This document shows positions 47,684 through 62,900 of a DNA stretch of 64,000 nt, piece after piece. The DNA lies in the NCBI GenBank assembly GCA_916613615.1, contig OU744720.1:67596471-67660470 (forward strand), written 5' to 3'. The position numbers were made by a program, and so were the translations under genes. This DNA is from Steromphala cineraria (Eukaryota > Mollusca > Gastropoda > Trochida > Trochidae). Position 1 is the stretch's first letter; every line of letters begins with the position of its first letter. The notes beneath the pieces were generated by a model. It was not told where the DNA came from. It did not search any database and saw only the letters and a program-made list of their open reading frames with translations.

Positions 47684-47798
47684 TACATAAGGACCAGTTA
47701 AGGCCAGAAAAGGATGAACTTATTTGGCTCCTCCTCCGGTGGTTAGACACGCAGTGAGAGGCCAGGTACATTCCATCCTTAGCTGTGACACACACTAC

Positions 47799-47944
47799 CT
47801 TCCTCTGTGGATGAGTCACGACATGAGGAGTAGATGGCACAGCAAGGGTTAAGTTCCGGTGCAGTTTTCATGATAAAACTTGTTGTGCCTGCCACGACTC
47901 CGCTTGTTTCGAGATGCACCAAAGCTATACTCTGTGCCAAGGTA
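47799..47944 (-). other. Candidate exon, about 146 bp, cysteine-containing, unknown
   Basis: This block is clearly richer in GC than its flanks. On the minus strand an acceptor (tgtattccag) precedes it and a donor-like gtagtg follows. One frame is open throughout and beyond, to a stop at 47779. The reading includes LAQSIALVHLETSGVV, SFIMKTAPELNPCCAIYSS and CRDSS, so it has three cysteines close together. I do not recognise the family. The open frame continues upstream of the acceptor into a hydrophobic stretch that could mimic a signal peptide, but that part is AT-rich and probably intron. It could be a single exon of a host gene or part of a repeat. Confidence 0.35.
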
Positions 47945-47999
47945 CTGGAATACAGAAATAACACAGAGCAGCAAAAGGCATGAGAGTTATAAGACATAA

Positions 48000-48564
48000 G
48001 CAAACATTATATGACATGAAGAAGAATTATGAGAATAGATTGAGAAAATTAATGTCATTAAACTTTACAAGGTATGAAAATATTGGTGAAAATTAATAAG
48101 CCTTTAGATAATAATACAATTGGGAGAGGAGGGCGGGGATAAAATTACTGGGTAAAAGCAGACGATGTTACAGCTTGGCGGCTTGTGTAAAAAAGAAGCA
48201 CATGCGGTAATTGCAAAGGGAGGTAACTCTCCCCAAAAGTGATAGCTGAGTGAATAAGCGGTAGGTCGCCTAACCTCCCACTTAAATAAATTTGTTTCAC
48301 ACTAGTTTTAACAAATTATATTAAAACAAATTTTTAACATCTTTAAGATTTCTTTGGATTACAAATTCTTATTTGAATTAGATACTTAGCCTCCCGCACC
48401 TCATTGTACATCATTTACAACTTTTAATTGCCTTTCTAACCAAGAGAGGTATTTTCCATCATTGTCTTTTACCTTAAAAAAAGTAACATATACAATAGCA
48501 TTATCATTTGTCACAAGAGACGACCAACTCGTATGGGATAAAGCATAAAGCACACAGATACAAA
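48000..48564. other. Mostly unannotated; contains a GC-richer repeat-like patch
   Basis: Positions 48120-48290 are richer in GC and include 'gggaggtaactctcccc', a string common in molluscan dispersed repeats. No gene was recognised. Confidence 0.4.
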
Positions 48565-49210
48565 TAAAGCAGATATTCTAGACTCAGTCATGGCTCAGTG
48601 ATACGTAAAAAGGTTTCTTTCAATAGACACCGGAATTCAAGGAATAAATGTGTACAATTTAATCAAAGTTTGAATAATGTTTTGAGAAGACTGGTTTTGT
48701 TAATCATGTTTACATTCAAAGTCAAGGTACAGTCATGAGTTCGAAAATTATCTTTCGTGTTTTTTTCTTTAAAAATGCCTTTTACTGCCTCTGTGGAGAA
48801 CAAGGAATGTGAAAGCATTGAAACCATGAAGCCGTGTGGCTGTGCTGCAAACGCTAATCCAATTATTTAATTTGAATACTATTCTGATTATTATATCACA
48901 AATTATTTTGAATTTATCATTAATCCTCTTCGTAATTATATTATAAAAAGTCAAGACGAATTCAACCAACATTTGGTCTTATAACAATCATTACTGTGAA
49001 TACATTAATAATAGAACATAATTTTCAGCAGTCTAAACCAATAAAAGTGGCTTCCTATCTGTAAATATCAGTTTTGTTATGCCAGTTTGTGGTGGGTACA
49101 TTGTAGTTGTTGGAATAACCACCATACATTTCTAAAACACTTATCTTGATCAGATATTGATCAAAGCATAAGGTGATGAAACACTTACTCTATGCGTTGA
49201 TTTATGACCT
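48565..49210 (+). repeat. Tandem segmental array, block X (copy 2)
   Basis: 'ctagactcagtcatggct' to 'cttatcttgatcagat' matches 52975-53410, with 'ggcttcctatctg' and 'tacatttctaa' in register, and matches 40278 more weakly. It contains the degraded AGGTCA element tail at 48710-48865, absent from the 52975 copy. Confidence 0.75.
48710..48865 (+). repeat. Degraded 3' part of the AGGTCA-rich element
   Basis: 'gtcaaggtacagtcatgagt' and the terminal 'ctgcaaacgctaatccaat' match the end of the 37429 element. The rest is lost. Confidence 0.6.
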
Positions 49211-49787
49211 TAAGGTTCTTTTTAGCTATTTTTATATGATGTTGATGATATTTTGTCGTAATTGTCGTAATTGTTGTCGTAAACATATAACAGTCATGAC
49301 ACACAAAAAACAGTTGAAGTGAAAGTGATTGTGAGGCCATGTAACTTCACATTAAAAAATATTTAGATGTGTACATTTTCTTTCCAAATGTCTGTTTCCT
49401 TATGGCATATCATAACTTTGGAAAAGCTGATTCAATTCTTGCTCTTTTGGGAACACTTTTGTTTAATTGTAATTAAAGAAAGAAAAATATATACTTCTAG
49501 ATAAGAAAATGTTGTATCAAAAATTGCTGTCTAGATTTTTTTGGCATTCCGTTCAACCAAATAAAAATATCATTATTTTAGTTTTCCATTTTGCAAAATT
49601 TTAAAGGGAAAAACGAAGATGTAATGACATTACAAACTTAAGAGAAATAAGAACATTCTATTTCCCTATTATTGAAGTCTGACTGTTGGTAAAAAATATA
49701 TCCAGCTTTTCAGAATGAGATACCATTGAAGTGAAACTTATTTTGTGTGACTAAACCTAAACACGTATATCACGTCGAACACAAACT
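49211..49787. other. AT-rich stretch, nothing recognised
   Basis: No supported gene or repeat. The short 'gtcgtaattgtcgtaattgt' is a minor direct repeat. Confidence 0.4.
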
Positions 49788-49791
49788 TTAA

Positions 49792-50147
49792 AGGCGCAGT
49801 AGCACGTTTTTAGGGGAAATATAAGGTGATGTCAGGAAAATGAAAATTAATGGTTCCAATTGAAAGACAATGTATTTAAATTAAATGGAGCAGTAATAAT
49901 TCAAATATATAACGTAAAGTTTAGCCATGCAATTCCTTTTTCTTACACAAAATTAATTAAAGGTGTTCACACAAAATGGCCGCAAATGGATTGTATGTGA
50001 ATCTTCATACTTTGTCCTCTGACTATGGATGATTGGCTTGTGTAATGAGATTGTTGACATTGTCAAAATAATATATTTAGCATTAACTTACAATTATCAG
50101 TGAGAATTTTAAAATATAAAATTATCAAAAAACGTGCTACTGCCCCT
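49792..50147. mobile_element. TTAA-specific MITE, second full copy (inverted)
   Basis: A full-length copy of the 3130 element in reverse orientation, from 'aggcgcagtagcacgttttt' to 'aaaacgtgctactgcccct', flanked by TTAA at 49788-49791 and 50148-50151. The inner sequence 'gaatcttcatactttgtcct' is shared. Confidence 0.9.
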
Positions 50148-50359
50148 TTAATTTAATACATTTACGATTCATTTCTTTTGATCCATTCACGTCACGCAAA
50201 GTAATTGTTATTGTGTTGCTTTGATCTTTAATTACAAATCATTAAATGTACTTAATACTATAACTTTAAGAAGTATAAATCATCATCTGCTTGTGTCAAT
50301 CAAATACATTTGTAAGACAATATTGCATTTCTGCCATATTGTGAAGTTGAAGATTGTAA

Positions 50360-52010
50360 AGAGACATGGACCATACACCAAATATGCGTTTGAGATATCA
50401 CGAATGTCAACATGACAGGAGGAGACATCAAAGTCGAAGATGAAACGACTAATTCTACTGTGAAACAAAGTTCCGGACACAATGTTTTACTGGTGATATA
50501 TTATGTGAAGATGTTTCCACTAACCTAACTTAGAAGCTGGAACCATATATTTGAATCGACAGTTATACATGTTTATGAACACGATGTTGAGACAAGATTT
50601 GTACTGTTATCAATTAGTGTTTCTGAACGACCTGATTTTTGAGACGCTAAATGCGTAAACATTATTCCAGTCACATCGTTTTATTGAAAAAAGCAAGATC
50701 AACCATTTATCCTTTGATTGTTGCTGTTGAAAATATCTAAAACCCGAAAGGATTCAGTCCTGATATAATTATTCTGTTCTTTAGAGTCGAATATGACTTC
50801 TTGATAAAATTGAATATAATCTGCAGATCAGTTTAATCAAAATTGGAGGACCGATGTAATCAGCTCCAAAGGATACTATCATAAATACACAAAAGCCTTA
50901 GGTGACTATCTTTCGTTAACTAAGTATATAGGTTATCCTATATTAAACCTAAGAACATATTAGAATTATAATTGCCTGTTGAGACAGGGCGATGGAACAT
51001 TTCACCATACCACAAACTGTGGTCTTTTGAGAATATAGCAAATGTTGAAGTGTAACTTTAGGTGGAGTTTGAATATGTCAACTGGTTCTTTATAAGGTAT
51101 GGTATCCTGCCAGCCAGATAAGAAAGAGTCATTCGTAGCATTCTTGTCAAGAAACGATACTACTAGTTTTGATAATTCATAAATGTTTATGGTTAGGAGT
51201 TTTAGAGCTTTTCAGAAAATCAGGATATATATTTTACAGCCTTAATGAAAGAATATACTATTTTCAGTACCTTATTTTTATCGTTTCTTTATCAATCTAA
51301 TTAATTAGGTGATGATACTGCTCATGATGTTTGAAATCAAAGCAATTTGATTTCGTTAGTAATAAAAAGACATGATAATTTAGGTTACATGATATTCCAT
51401 AAGCATATGTTAAATGAATCAGGTTAACCCCAGTTTCATGACTCGAGATAAAACCTGTCAACTGGTTCTTAATTACGTAAGGTATATTGCCAGCCAAACG
51501 AGAACGAGTCAGCGTTAGCATTCGTTATCAGAAGGTGTTTTGCAATACATGGGTTTCATCTTTACATTTGATAAAAAAAAGGATTTTTTATTTCCTGGCT
51601 GAAAATATATCATTTTTAGCCTACTTGAAAGATTATACTACCTTATCAACCTCATTCTTGGTTGTTTTTATCAGTTCAGTTAATTCTTGAGAATTTCACA
51701 TTAAATCTCCAGCAGGTGGCAATCAAAGGAATTGAAATTAGTTTATAAAAGTTACTAACAATGTAGTGACTGATTGGATACACTATTTCTCTGCTGTACC
51801 TAGATTTCTGTTGACATTTTATTTATGATGTTGTCTTATATGTATGACATTATACTTTTAGAGTTGATGTTGAATCTTGATGTATCAATGACTACCTTAT
51901 GGAACATTGAAAACAAAAGATAGTTAATAACAATCATTTCAATTAACAGAACAACACTCGTACATAATTATCTCTATAATAACTGAGACCATGTATAAAG
52001 TTACGATAAT
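50360..52010 (+). repeat. Tandem segmental array, block Z (copy 2)
   Basis: Copy of 43540-45600, shortened by several deletions. Its 'caactggttctt' sub-repeats lie at about 51079 and 51458. It follows the inverted TTAA MITE directly. Confidence 0.85.
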
Positions 52011-52974
52011 CTCCATTTCAGAATTCTTTGCATTCGATTTTGATGATCAATAACATTTTATTCCTATACATATACATATTTTACTCATAATGTATTATCA
52101 TTTTATATCAAAACAATCAGACAACAATCACCTACTATTTCAAATGCGAATGTATTGCGTGAAGTGTACGATATCTACTTTATTAATAACTCACAACAAT
52201 AAAATATTCTATGACTGAGTTTTCAGGAAAACAAATTATAACTGACGTTAAATAAATTATGTGTACCATTAAGATAATATTGTTTCCAATTTGGCACTGA
52301 GACTACAGTTTGCATGTACAAAATACCAATACTATTGTTATTTATCCTGCTAAATTAGCGTATTTACATCTGGTTAGCTACTTCAAAAACTTTAACATAT
52401 TTAAAGCGAAATGACTTGTCTCATAACTTTGTGTTCATTAAAAACTTGAAGTGGCCTGTGTATTTTTGCAACCATTAAAAGTTTTCCAGGTGTCTGAAGC
52501 AATGATCTCGAGACCATGCAGTCCAACACTGCAATAGCTGGATGTGAAATGGACATAACTCTTGAAAGAAAGATTATGTGAATCTGTGAATACGTCACTT
52601 TCTTTATACAATATCTCAATGACTAGAGTTACTAAAACATATTTTAAAATGTTTGACATTTGCCACACTAGAGTATTTTTTGACTATATGCTTTGCGTCC
52701 GTTTATTCATAATCGATAGTTACATCACTTCAAAACTTTCAGAAAACCTCTTGGTACAATGTGTTTCCTATGAAACAACTACATGTATGTTTTTGATACA
52801 ATGACATACGTTTCAGTAAAGGTGTTATTCATACATAGATTAGAAACTGAACAGAAATAACAAATTATCCATGCATTAATAGTAACAATACTGAGTATGT
52901 GTTTGTTTTTATCGTGATCTGCAGTAACTTTGGGTAACTATTGAGGTAACAGCACACAACAACAAATAAAGAAA

Positions 52975-54125
52975 ATAGTCTAGACACAGTCATGGCTTAG
53001 TTGTACGTCAAAAGGGACACCTAAATTCAAGGAATTTAATAAAAGATTCAATAATGTCTTGAATATACCGCCATGGTTTTATTTTGTTATATATATTTAT
53101 ATATATATATATTCAACAGTAATCCTCCTTTCCATTTTATCTTCAGAAATCAAGACGTTATCAACCATTTATTTTTTAAAAGTAACATTACTTGATGACA
53201 TTGATGTTAATATTAGAACATCAGTTTTTTGGCTCATTTAGATTTGAACTGTAATGGAATCTACTATGTAAACAATTTCATAGTGCTATGGCTTCCTATC
53301 TGAAAATTACATGTTTGTTACTGCAATTTGCGTTGGGCAAATTATAGTTGTTTGATAAAGTCAATACATTTCTAATAAACCTATCTTGATCAAATAATAG
53401 ACCAAAGTTGTTTTAACATGTGTGTTGATGCATGCTATAACGTTCATTTGAAGCTAATATACTTACTTACTTATTAACTAACTTTATTAATAAAATACAC
53501 TGAAGTCCTGAAAAAGTGTGCATTGTATAAAAACTATTGTGGAGTTTGGGTCACAACTATTAGGCAGAGATGTAGCTTTTCATTTGTTTATTTGTTTATC
53601 AGTCATTTATTGTAGCTTGTAGTTATATAGCTTGGCCTTAGTGCAAGAGATTACCATTCAAAAACAATCCCACGTAATAACCTCAATTATTTTCTCAGAT
53701 CATTGTTGATTATTACAGTTTGTTTTTTGTATCTGGTAAAGATAAATATAGCTTTATGAAAATCATGTATTGAATTAAACTTAAAGTATATAACACCACA
53801 GGCACTAAAGCACTCCAATACTCGGTTAGAATAAACGCATATAAAGTGTGCTCACGAAGGTAATTGCATTTAGAAATGTCAACAAGAACTAAAATCTACT
53901 CTTAGTCACTGCATAATATTAATCTTTTAGATGTTAGATGTTTTAGATGATCAGTATCAATTTACGAAACAAAGATTGCATTTCATTAGATGTTTTGACC
54001 TTTGTATTGCCTTAAGGGTGATTTTTTATGATATCCACAAATATTATTACATATTGTTCTTAATGTACTCTTCCAATTTGTTATATTAAAGCCATGGGCG
54101 CAAACATATTCTGATAACAGAATAT
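52975..54125 (+). repeat. Tandem segmental array, blocks X and Y (copy 3)
   Basis: Block X at 52975-53410 and block Y at 53805-54125, in the same order as at 40278-41745. Block Z is not seen after it. A (TA)n run lies at 53095-53112. Confidence 0.7.
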
Positions 54126-57100
54126 TTAAACTGATATTAACTTGTCATAAATACCTTGGTTACAATTAACACCGGTAATTGACTATCCAGAGCCAATGAG
54201 CTCAGAAATCATGAACAAGTTTTCACATAATTCAAATGTTCTTCAATGATCTTAAATGTAAGTTTATTTCCATTTTCGTATGGTTTTCCTAGATTTACAT
54301 ATCAATGGTTAATATGTTTCTATCAATAATGTTGATCTAAGATTGACAAGTGTGAGAGATCGTCCGATGAAGTTTCGTGTGAACATAAGGAATTCCCGAA
54401 TTGATCAATCATATTCGGCGTCACAAACAGTCCAAAAGTCGCACATTTAATGTGAACGGAAGAAACGTATGATAGCTTATGACCTGTTCTCAGTTTCTGT
54501 GTCTAAACATTTGCACTCTGAAGATAAATTTCGTTTTTGATACTGATAAAGAGAATTTCATTGAAAGGATTATACTTTGGTTGCATAAAATAGTTTTGGT
54601 TTTATGATTGAAAATAATTTTAAAAGAATTTTTACTCCTCTGATATCGGACAATTGAGTATTTCATATAAAATGAGACTGTACTCATGATTTAACATAAA
54701 TGGATATTTCTATGCATATAAAAATTATCTTTAAAATGAATTAAGATACTTATGAACATGTTTAAGACACTGAATATTGATATTTTGAAGAGTTTTGATA
54801 ATCATTTGTGACACGTGTACGTTTAACTACGTATTAAATTTAAAATATAAGTTTTTCCTGTATAACATTGGTAATTAGAAGATAAATAGTTGCGTTTGTA
54901 AATTTGGGATTCATTGTTATTCAAACCCGCAAATTCAGTTTGAAACCGAGCAAACTCTATCTGTTCGTATAAAATTCTGAGTTGAAAGGATTAAGCGACC
55001 AATCCATTTTTGTTCGAGGTGATGGCTGGTAAAGTCAAATGGAATTTCCCAGTGTAATGAACATTAAATATAGTGTACTTATCATACAAACCAGTTGCAT
55101 TCTTATCGATGCGATCTTACTAAGTTGATTGTGATTTTTTTAGGGAGAAAACAGTTATATAATTACGACCAACAGGAAATGTCCCGAGTGAACAAACATC
55201 TTAAATATGCCCAGACCATTGTGACAGGTACGCGATCATTATGACGTCATTATTGTTGGGTTCTATGACGTCATGCAATGGGAACAACTTTCGAAAGAAA
55301 CCAGCCGCATGGAACAAGTCGGCAAACTAGGGGGAAATATGCCAGTTTAAAACACTTTAGTTACATAAAACTAAAGCAAAATGAAAATAATTTATTTATA
55401 ATTAATTTATAACATGTACGGCAAAGCTCATATTAGAAAATGACAACAACACCAATACAAAATGAATAGCGCATGAATATTAGGAGAATCAGATCATTTT
55501 AATGTTGAGGCGGACGGAAAAATGTAAAACTGTGAGGTGATTCGCCTCAGTCAAATTGCATGTTACAATGAAGAGTAAATACACTACTTCAGTGCTATAC
55601 ACATTTATCAAACACCAGGATGTTGCCACCTAAAAGAGAGTGAACAGGTCAGGGAGAAGAGATTGAAATGATGAGGATGAGAGGGGGAAAACAGGGTAGT
55701 GAATCATTATAGTCAATAGTCAATATGAAAAACGAGGCCAATACAAGAAACGTCGCCTAACATGAATAAAGAAGTTGTCATCCATATAATCCTCTTCTTT
55801 TAAAGAAACACATGGTCAATATGAGATGAACTGGTCCGAAATCAGCAATCTCAATATGAACCTTAATTCTTAGAAAATGAAATATCGTGTAAGTAGAAGG
55901 GAGCTTTCATGTGGCATTTCTATAGATTTCAGACCTGCCCAAATGATTAATAACATTTTAATTTATTTGGTGACATTTGATTCAAGCAAAGTTTTAGCAT
56001 CAGTTTATTATATATCTCCCCGTTAGTCCTTTTAATGTTTTCTTTATTGATGTTTGGTGCTCTCATTTATTTGATCGGACTTGAAGCTCTTTTATTTCAA
56101 AAGAGCTCATATTAATTTTGTTTTGAACTGTGGCATATTTGATATCAAAAGGCTTGAAGCAGTTGCATTAGTAAGATTTATTTATATCGAGATAATATCG
56201 AGACAACATATAATTGAACATCCTGTCTTTGATTTCAAATGGTTTTAATTAATCAGAGAAGTACTTATTTTGGGAGGGGGAAATGTGATAAGCGAAATAA
56301 AGTAAGGTTGATGTTGGAATTAAAAGATAGGTATAAAGTTACTACGAGTTTTTCAAGTAATTAATCAGATGTCGAATTCATGATTTCATACAACAAGTTT
56401 TTGAAGCTGTCAATTACATATCATTCAGTTGGATTCAAACTGTCAATATTAATCGCAAAACATAAAGAACATAAGGGTAAAGTCCATTTACATTTGTCTA
56501 TCTCATCGATGGTGGAAGTAGAGAAAGTACTAACTTGGCGTCCTTAGAGAAAACTACACACATACTTCTTTACATAGTTCTATTTAAGTAAGAAGAACCA
56601 ATCTGACAAATTTTGTCATAGTTAACGTTTTTGACGTAAACAAGATGGGTCGACTTATCACCCTTATAAAACCGACAAGGATCGACCCGATCAAGGGACG
56701 TCACTCTAGTAGTAGTCCACTACTTTAAGCCAGTCAATAAAGCATTTTAATGGGTGAGGACATTGTGTCAGGATATGTTGTCACTTGTGTGCATTAGAGG
56801 TAGTTGCACTGGAGAGATGAAAGAACAAAGTCACTTCTGTCTGGTTGACGAATCGCTTGCAGCATGTTGATTTTAGATCTCTGATTTAACATCTCACAAA
56901 ACTGTTCTTCATAGAAACTGTAAGCAAGAAACATCAAATTTGTAATTTCGTTTAGGTAATGGATTTCATGAATGTCGGTAAGTGTTCGATTTGGGTTTCA
57001 TATTGCCGTCGTTTACTGTAAACAGAGAGTTCACTGAATGCATTTAGTTTTTCGTGCGCGGAGGAATGCGAATCTGTTGTGAATTTAGAGGTAACTATCT

Positions 57101-58540
57101 GCTAAATAATTAGTCAAAAATATATACGAGGAAGCAATCAGAAAGCAGTATTTTCAAACTAGTTTGCGTTTCATGTTAGAATTCGGTATAATGTCAATAT
57201 ACATGTAAGTGTGATATAACTAAATTACTCCAGATTGTGTTTATTCAACATTCTTTTATTCCAATAAAAGCTTCGTTTCTTTCTGTACGAAATATTTTTC
57301 AATATAAGGAAACTTGTAGGACTGCGTTAATATTAAATATGACATGTATTGATATGTATAGCTAATATATTAACTTTAAGATATCCACAACGTTCTGTGT
57401 TAATGCACTATATATATCAATGACATATTATTTTTACAATAATTTGAGAAAATAATCCATATCATTTGGACATTCGAATATTCGCTGCAAAATGATTATG
57501 CTCTTAACATATTATCTGGACATTGTAAATATGTTTGACTTTTCAGCCGAGAGTCTAAGCATTGTCTGGTGTTACATAGATTCGCATAATGTCTTTCTGC
57601 CTAGCTTGACCATATACACTGAAATAAGAGTAGAGCGTGGTCAATTGTTTTACTTAATTTGCTGTATGTGTCTCGGGCGATGAGTACACGGGTACTTCAA
57701 TGTTCATCAACGTCTCGGCTTTTTACCTGAGTGTCAATTTGGTTAAATATTTGCAGTTATCAAGTTATGATCATTTCAATAAAGGTGCCCTTAGTGTTCC
57801 AATTGACCCCGACGTTGGGGCAATTGTAACAGAGGGGTGGGGCATTTGCAACATGTAGGGTAAGCTGAATTAAACCTTATACTGAAATATAACATCTTTA
57901 TCAGCTGAGGTAACAATAAAAGCCATTTAAATGTTCAGGTGAGTTGCAATTCAACAATTGTTTGATCAAATTGATGTTAAATCTTTTTTTGTGGCGAGCT
58001 TTATATTTTTCCATTTTCGAGTTTCACTCTCGAAAGGTAATGTCCATTCTGTTAAAATAATTATTTCCCTACATTTTCTATCAAGGAAAGTTGAAAGTTT
58101 CTAAAATTCAATTCCAACCTTCTATTTCCACAAAATGTTAAAACTGTAGGTTGCAATCGAATTGTTGAGCAAATGAAATGTCGTTATTCTAGGAACTATA
58201 AATTATATCGAACCCAGAGATCCATTGCTGGTTATACAGAGTGCTATTGGAGGCTTTGGTCTCGATACATATCAGATTATTGTTAGCGCAACATGGTAGA
58301 TGCACTGATGTAGAAATTTAGTCTTTAGTGTGTCTCCTCGTCTTTGATAATACTAGGTTTGTCATCCTATCTTAAGAACAATCACGAACCTCTATTCTGA
58401 AACTTGGATATTTTTTTTTCAGAAAATGGTTTCCTATTAATGGTTCTAAAACTTTTTATATATAACTACACACTAGACAATTAAAATAGTTTAATACAGA
58501 AAACGAATTTAAATAACTATACCAATGATTGAATATTTTT
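54126..58540. other. Long AT-rich stretch without recognisable gene
   Basis: I find no supported exon, RNA gene or terminal-repeat element. Minor points are two TGACGTCA-type motifs near 55240 and 55265 and a small palindrome ccccgacgttgggg near 57808. Confidence 0.5.
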
Positions 58541-58806
58541 TTATGCCCCCGAATCGGAGATTCCGGGGTGATATTGTTTTTCACCTGTCCGTCTGTCCGT
58601 CCGTCTCTTCGTTGTCCATAAAAAAACTTTAACCTTGGTCATAATTTTTGATTGGTCAGAGCTAGGTCTTTGATACTTGACATATGGATCCCTTGTGATG
58701 AGACCTTTCAGATGACACCATGACATTTGACCTTGTGACCTTGACCTTGACACAGCGGGCAGGATGCATCCGGGGGCATTCGTGTTTCACAAACACATCT
58801 TGTTTA
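58541..58806 (+). repeat. 'gcccccgaatcgg' dispersed element
   Basis: It starts atgcccccgaatcgg and ends with 'tccgggggcattcgtg' and 'cacatcttgtttata'. The inverted cccccg/cgggggc ends are consistent with a MITE-like structure. A (tccg/tctg)n run follows the start and 'gaccttgtgaccttgacctt' precedes the end. The 70-codon minus frame is a by-product. This family is widespread in molluscs to my knowledge. Confidence 0.7.
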
Positions 58807-59990
<1,184 letters not shown>

Positions 59991-62900
59991 GGTTGGAGTA
60001 GTAGAGTTAGTAGACCTTGATATATACATATGGTATTCAACATTTTACTATCAATGATCAAAATATTCATGTGCATGTTTTTATCTGCTTTATCATGTGA
60101 TAATAGGCATGATTCTTTACATGATCAACAACCCTCTCTGAACAAGATGAATAGGAACAAGACAAAACGCTGTTTTATTGAGTGCATTTAATTCATGTCA
60201 AGCTTGTAACAGGGGCAATAAGTTATGTTCGTTAATGCGGTTTGAAACACATCTATCTCGTAATTGGAGGAAAGTGGAATGATTAATGGCCACATAATCT
60301 ATTAAAGTTCTTGAGATCCTCGATTTAGTATTCAACATGCATTAGAATGAATCAATTACAGTAAATGTTCTCATAACCGATCAACAAAATCTCAGAAAGG
60401 TATATGTTACCGTTACATTATATGGAATGATGTTTCAATATTATTCATAAAAATATAGAATATAAGTTACCATGAAGAATGAAACACTTTAATTGATTGC
60501 AAAAATGATCAGAAATGTGTAGGCATCTTTCTGTGTTTATAATACATATGTACAATATGGAAATTATAAGATCAATTTGCTTAAACTGACCACTCAAATA
60601 GAAAAACGGTTGGAATATGTCACAAGATGAAAGGGACGTCGTCGATCGCTTGAAATAGATGGGATACATCTATTCACGAAGATGACGTCATGTTAAATGA
60701 TAAGGCAGAACATGTTATTTGGTCAGGTCTTTCTTTTAACCCGTTCGGAAAATTAATCAATCACACTTGTTGAATTAATCAGTCTTGAGATATGTTTTGG
60801 AACGCTTCTTTTATATATATCATATATTTATGATCAAATAAGTAAGCAATTTATCAACCAAGTGCCCTTGTCAACCTTATCCGAGGCAGCATAAACATTT
60901 GAATATATTTGTTTAAAAAGAACTAGGGCAATTCTTTCTTTCTGATCATTAAAGTTATATTTGCATATATCTACTATGTCTTCAATTGTTTAAGGACTGT
61001 TAGTTGATAATTATAACTTGTATCTACATGTAAGTAGAGGGTCAAGACAAATTGTATCCATATGATTTTCAATCAGAAGAAGTTTGTAAAAAGTAAAGTG
61101 TCTTTTTCCGCATTATCCACAAATACAATTTCGGCAAAACAAACCGTTTCCTTAGTTTTTGTCTTGGTAATAATCCCGGAAAAATGGCTTAAATGTTGAG
61201 AAACTCTCACTCAAAGCAGATTAATCGAAGTTTTCTTGATTTATATCCAGTTTACAATTTAATCTAATTTTCAGTCACATGCAGCGATGAACAATGTTCC
61301 AGATGTTATGTAAGGTGTTCAAGATTGAAAATTTAAGAAAATTTTGTGTAAAAATTGCAGAACAACGACAAACTTGAAGCAGAATATGTCAGACATTAAA
61401 TATTTCAAACGGGCATTGAAACAAAACAACCTACAATATGACATAATGTTTAGTTTTGTTCAAGGAGCTTGCGATGCGGCAATTTTGAGTACACTATTTC
61501 ACCCGTAGGGGCGAGAATACACAGGTTGATATTCTGTTCATATCTACACGTGCACATTTTAGTGATTCTTAACTTTAAGTAGTCGGTTACTAAGAAAATG
61601 TCAATCGGACTATTTTCATTGATAAATAGAACGTGTCGAACTCCATATACCGAGTAAGCCAAAACGCCAAAATTCTGACGCCTGTGGACGTTATTTGGAT
61701 TTCTGCACATACCCCGGTAATCACTGGTACCGAGTTAGATATTCTTCCTCCTATAATCTGAAGAACTTTCTCGTATTGCGATAGTAACTTAAAAGCTTAA
61801 CTGCTAATCATTATTCAAATGTTTGTGTTGTTTATTATAATTTTTATAGTAATACAAAAATAATAACTAAATCCAGTGCATCCCAATCCATTACTTCCCA
61901 AAAATTATCAGTATTATACTACGACTATAACGACAGGTTTTCTTATTACGCCTCCCAATCATGTTATCTGGATTCAATGAATGTGTCAGACTACCTATTT
62001 TGCCATGCCATAACGTTGTACCAACGAGATTGACTTCAAATGTTGTGCAGGATACCTTGAAAATGGCATTTTTCATTTATCATGATAGGATATTATGTTA
62101 TTTTACATCAAAAGGACTCATTATTACATGGGACAATAAAATGAATCGGGTAGCATTCTCTAGTTTATGCTTATTAAATTTAAATAAGTTAATACATCAT
62201 GCTTAGTTTAGTGAGGTCGTAAATTTATCAAATTGAGTGTTTTTGTATCCCGAATTTGAATATCCAAAATTGTGTATATATACATATATACACACAAATG
62301 TAGCATATAGATTATACCATTGGGTAACAGTTAATTTTATCACTTGAGACTTGATGTTATTATATTTGTCTACAAATAATTTCGTATCATCAAAGGAACT
62401 CCTATTTGAAATGCAATCGTCTTAGTTCAATCATCTCGCAACACCAAAATGTAGACATTGCATAACAATTGATAGCTTCATTACATAGAAACATCTGTTG
62501 GAGGACGAAGGCTATTTGTGGCTATCCATAATCAAAGTACTTTTATAAAATCGTGGTGGTGATATACTGGAACCTATTTATATGAAACCGCAGAAGGGTT
62601 AATGGGTCCACCTCTACATTTCCTGTCAATTGTGAATACGTCTGGGTGATTTAAGGTATCTTGAGTGAGGTTTCAAGTTAAAATTTTTCTTGGAAATAAC
62701 GCTAATATTGTTTTTCCTTTTTTGTGTGAAAAGTTTTATTATTCTATATCAGATTATCTGCATGCAGTGATTGTCATAAGGAAAGACTTTCCTCTTATCA
62801 CTAAACTAGGGATTGGAAAATTGATTCATTCATATAAACGTATTGTCTAGATCATGTTTTGCAAACGTAAGTAGGATGAATTATAATCAATTTGTTATAT

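Noticed and set aside
47574..47710. CRISPR-like array
   Set aside because: The spacers are similar A-rich strings and too short, and the DNA is eukaryotic; it is a minisatellite.
47320..47840. 96- and 125-codon minus-strand frames with SGPFGHD repeats
   Set aside because: The repeats come from the minisatellite and shift frame from unit to unit; only the upstream exon-like part was kept as a candidate.
58541..58753. 70-codon minus-strand frame
   Set aside because: Contained in the gcccccg dispersed repeat with simple tccg/tctg runs.
61450..61710. 86-codon minus-strand open frame
   Set aside because: Mixed composition but no motif or neighbouring exon signal; within expectation for chance open frames in 64 kb.
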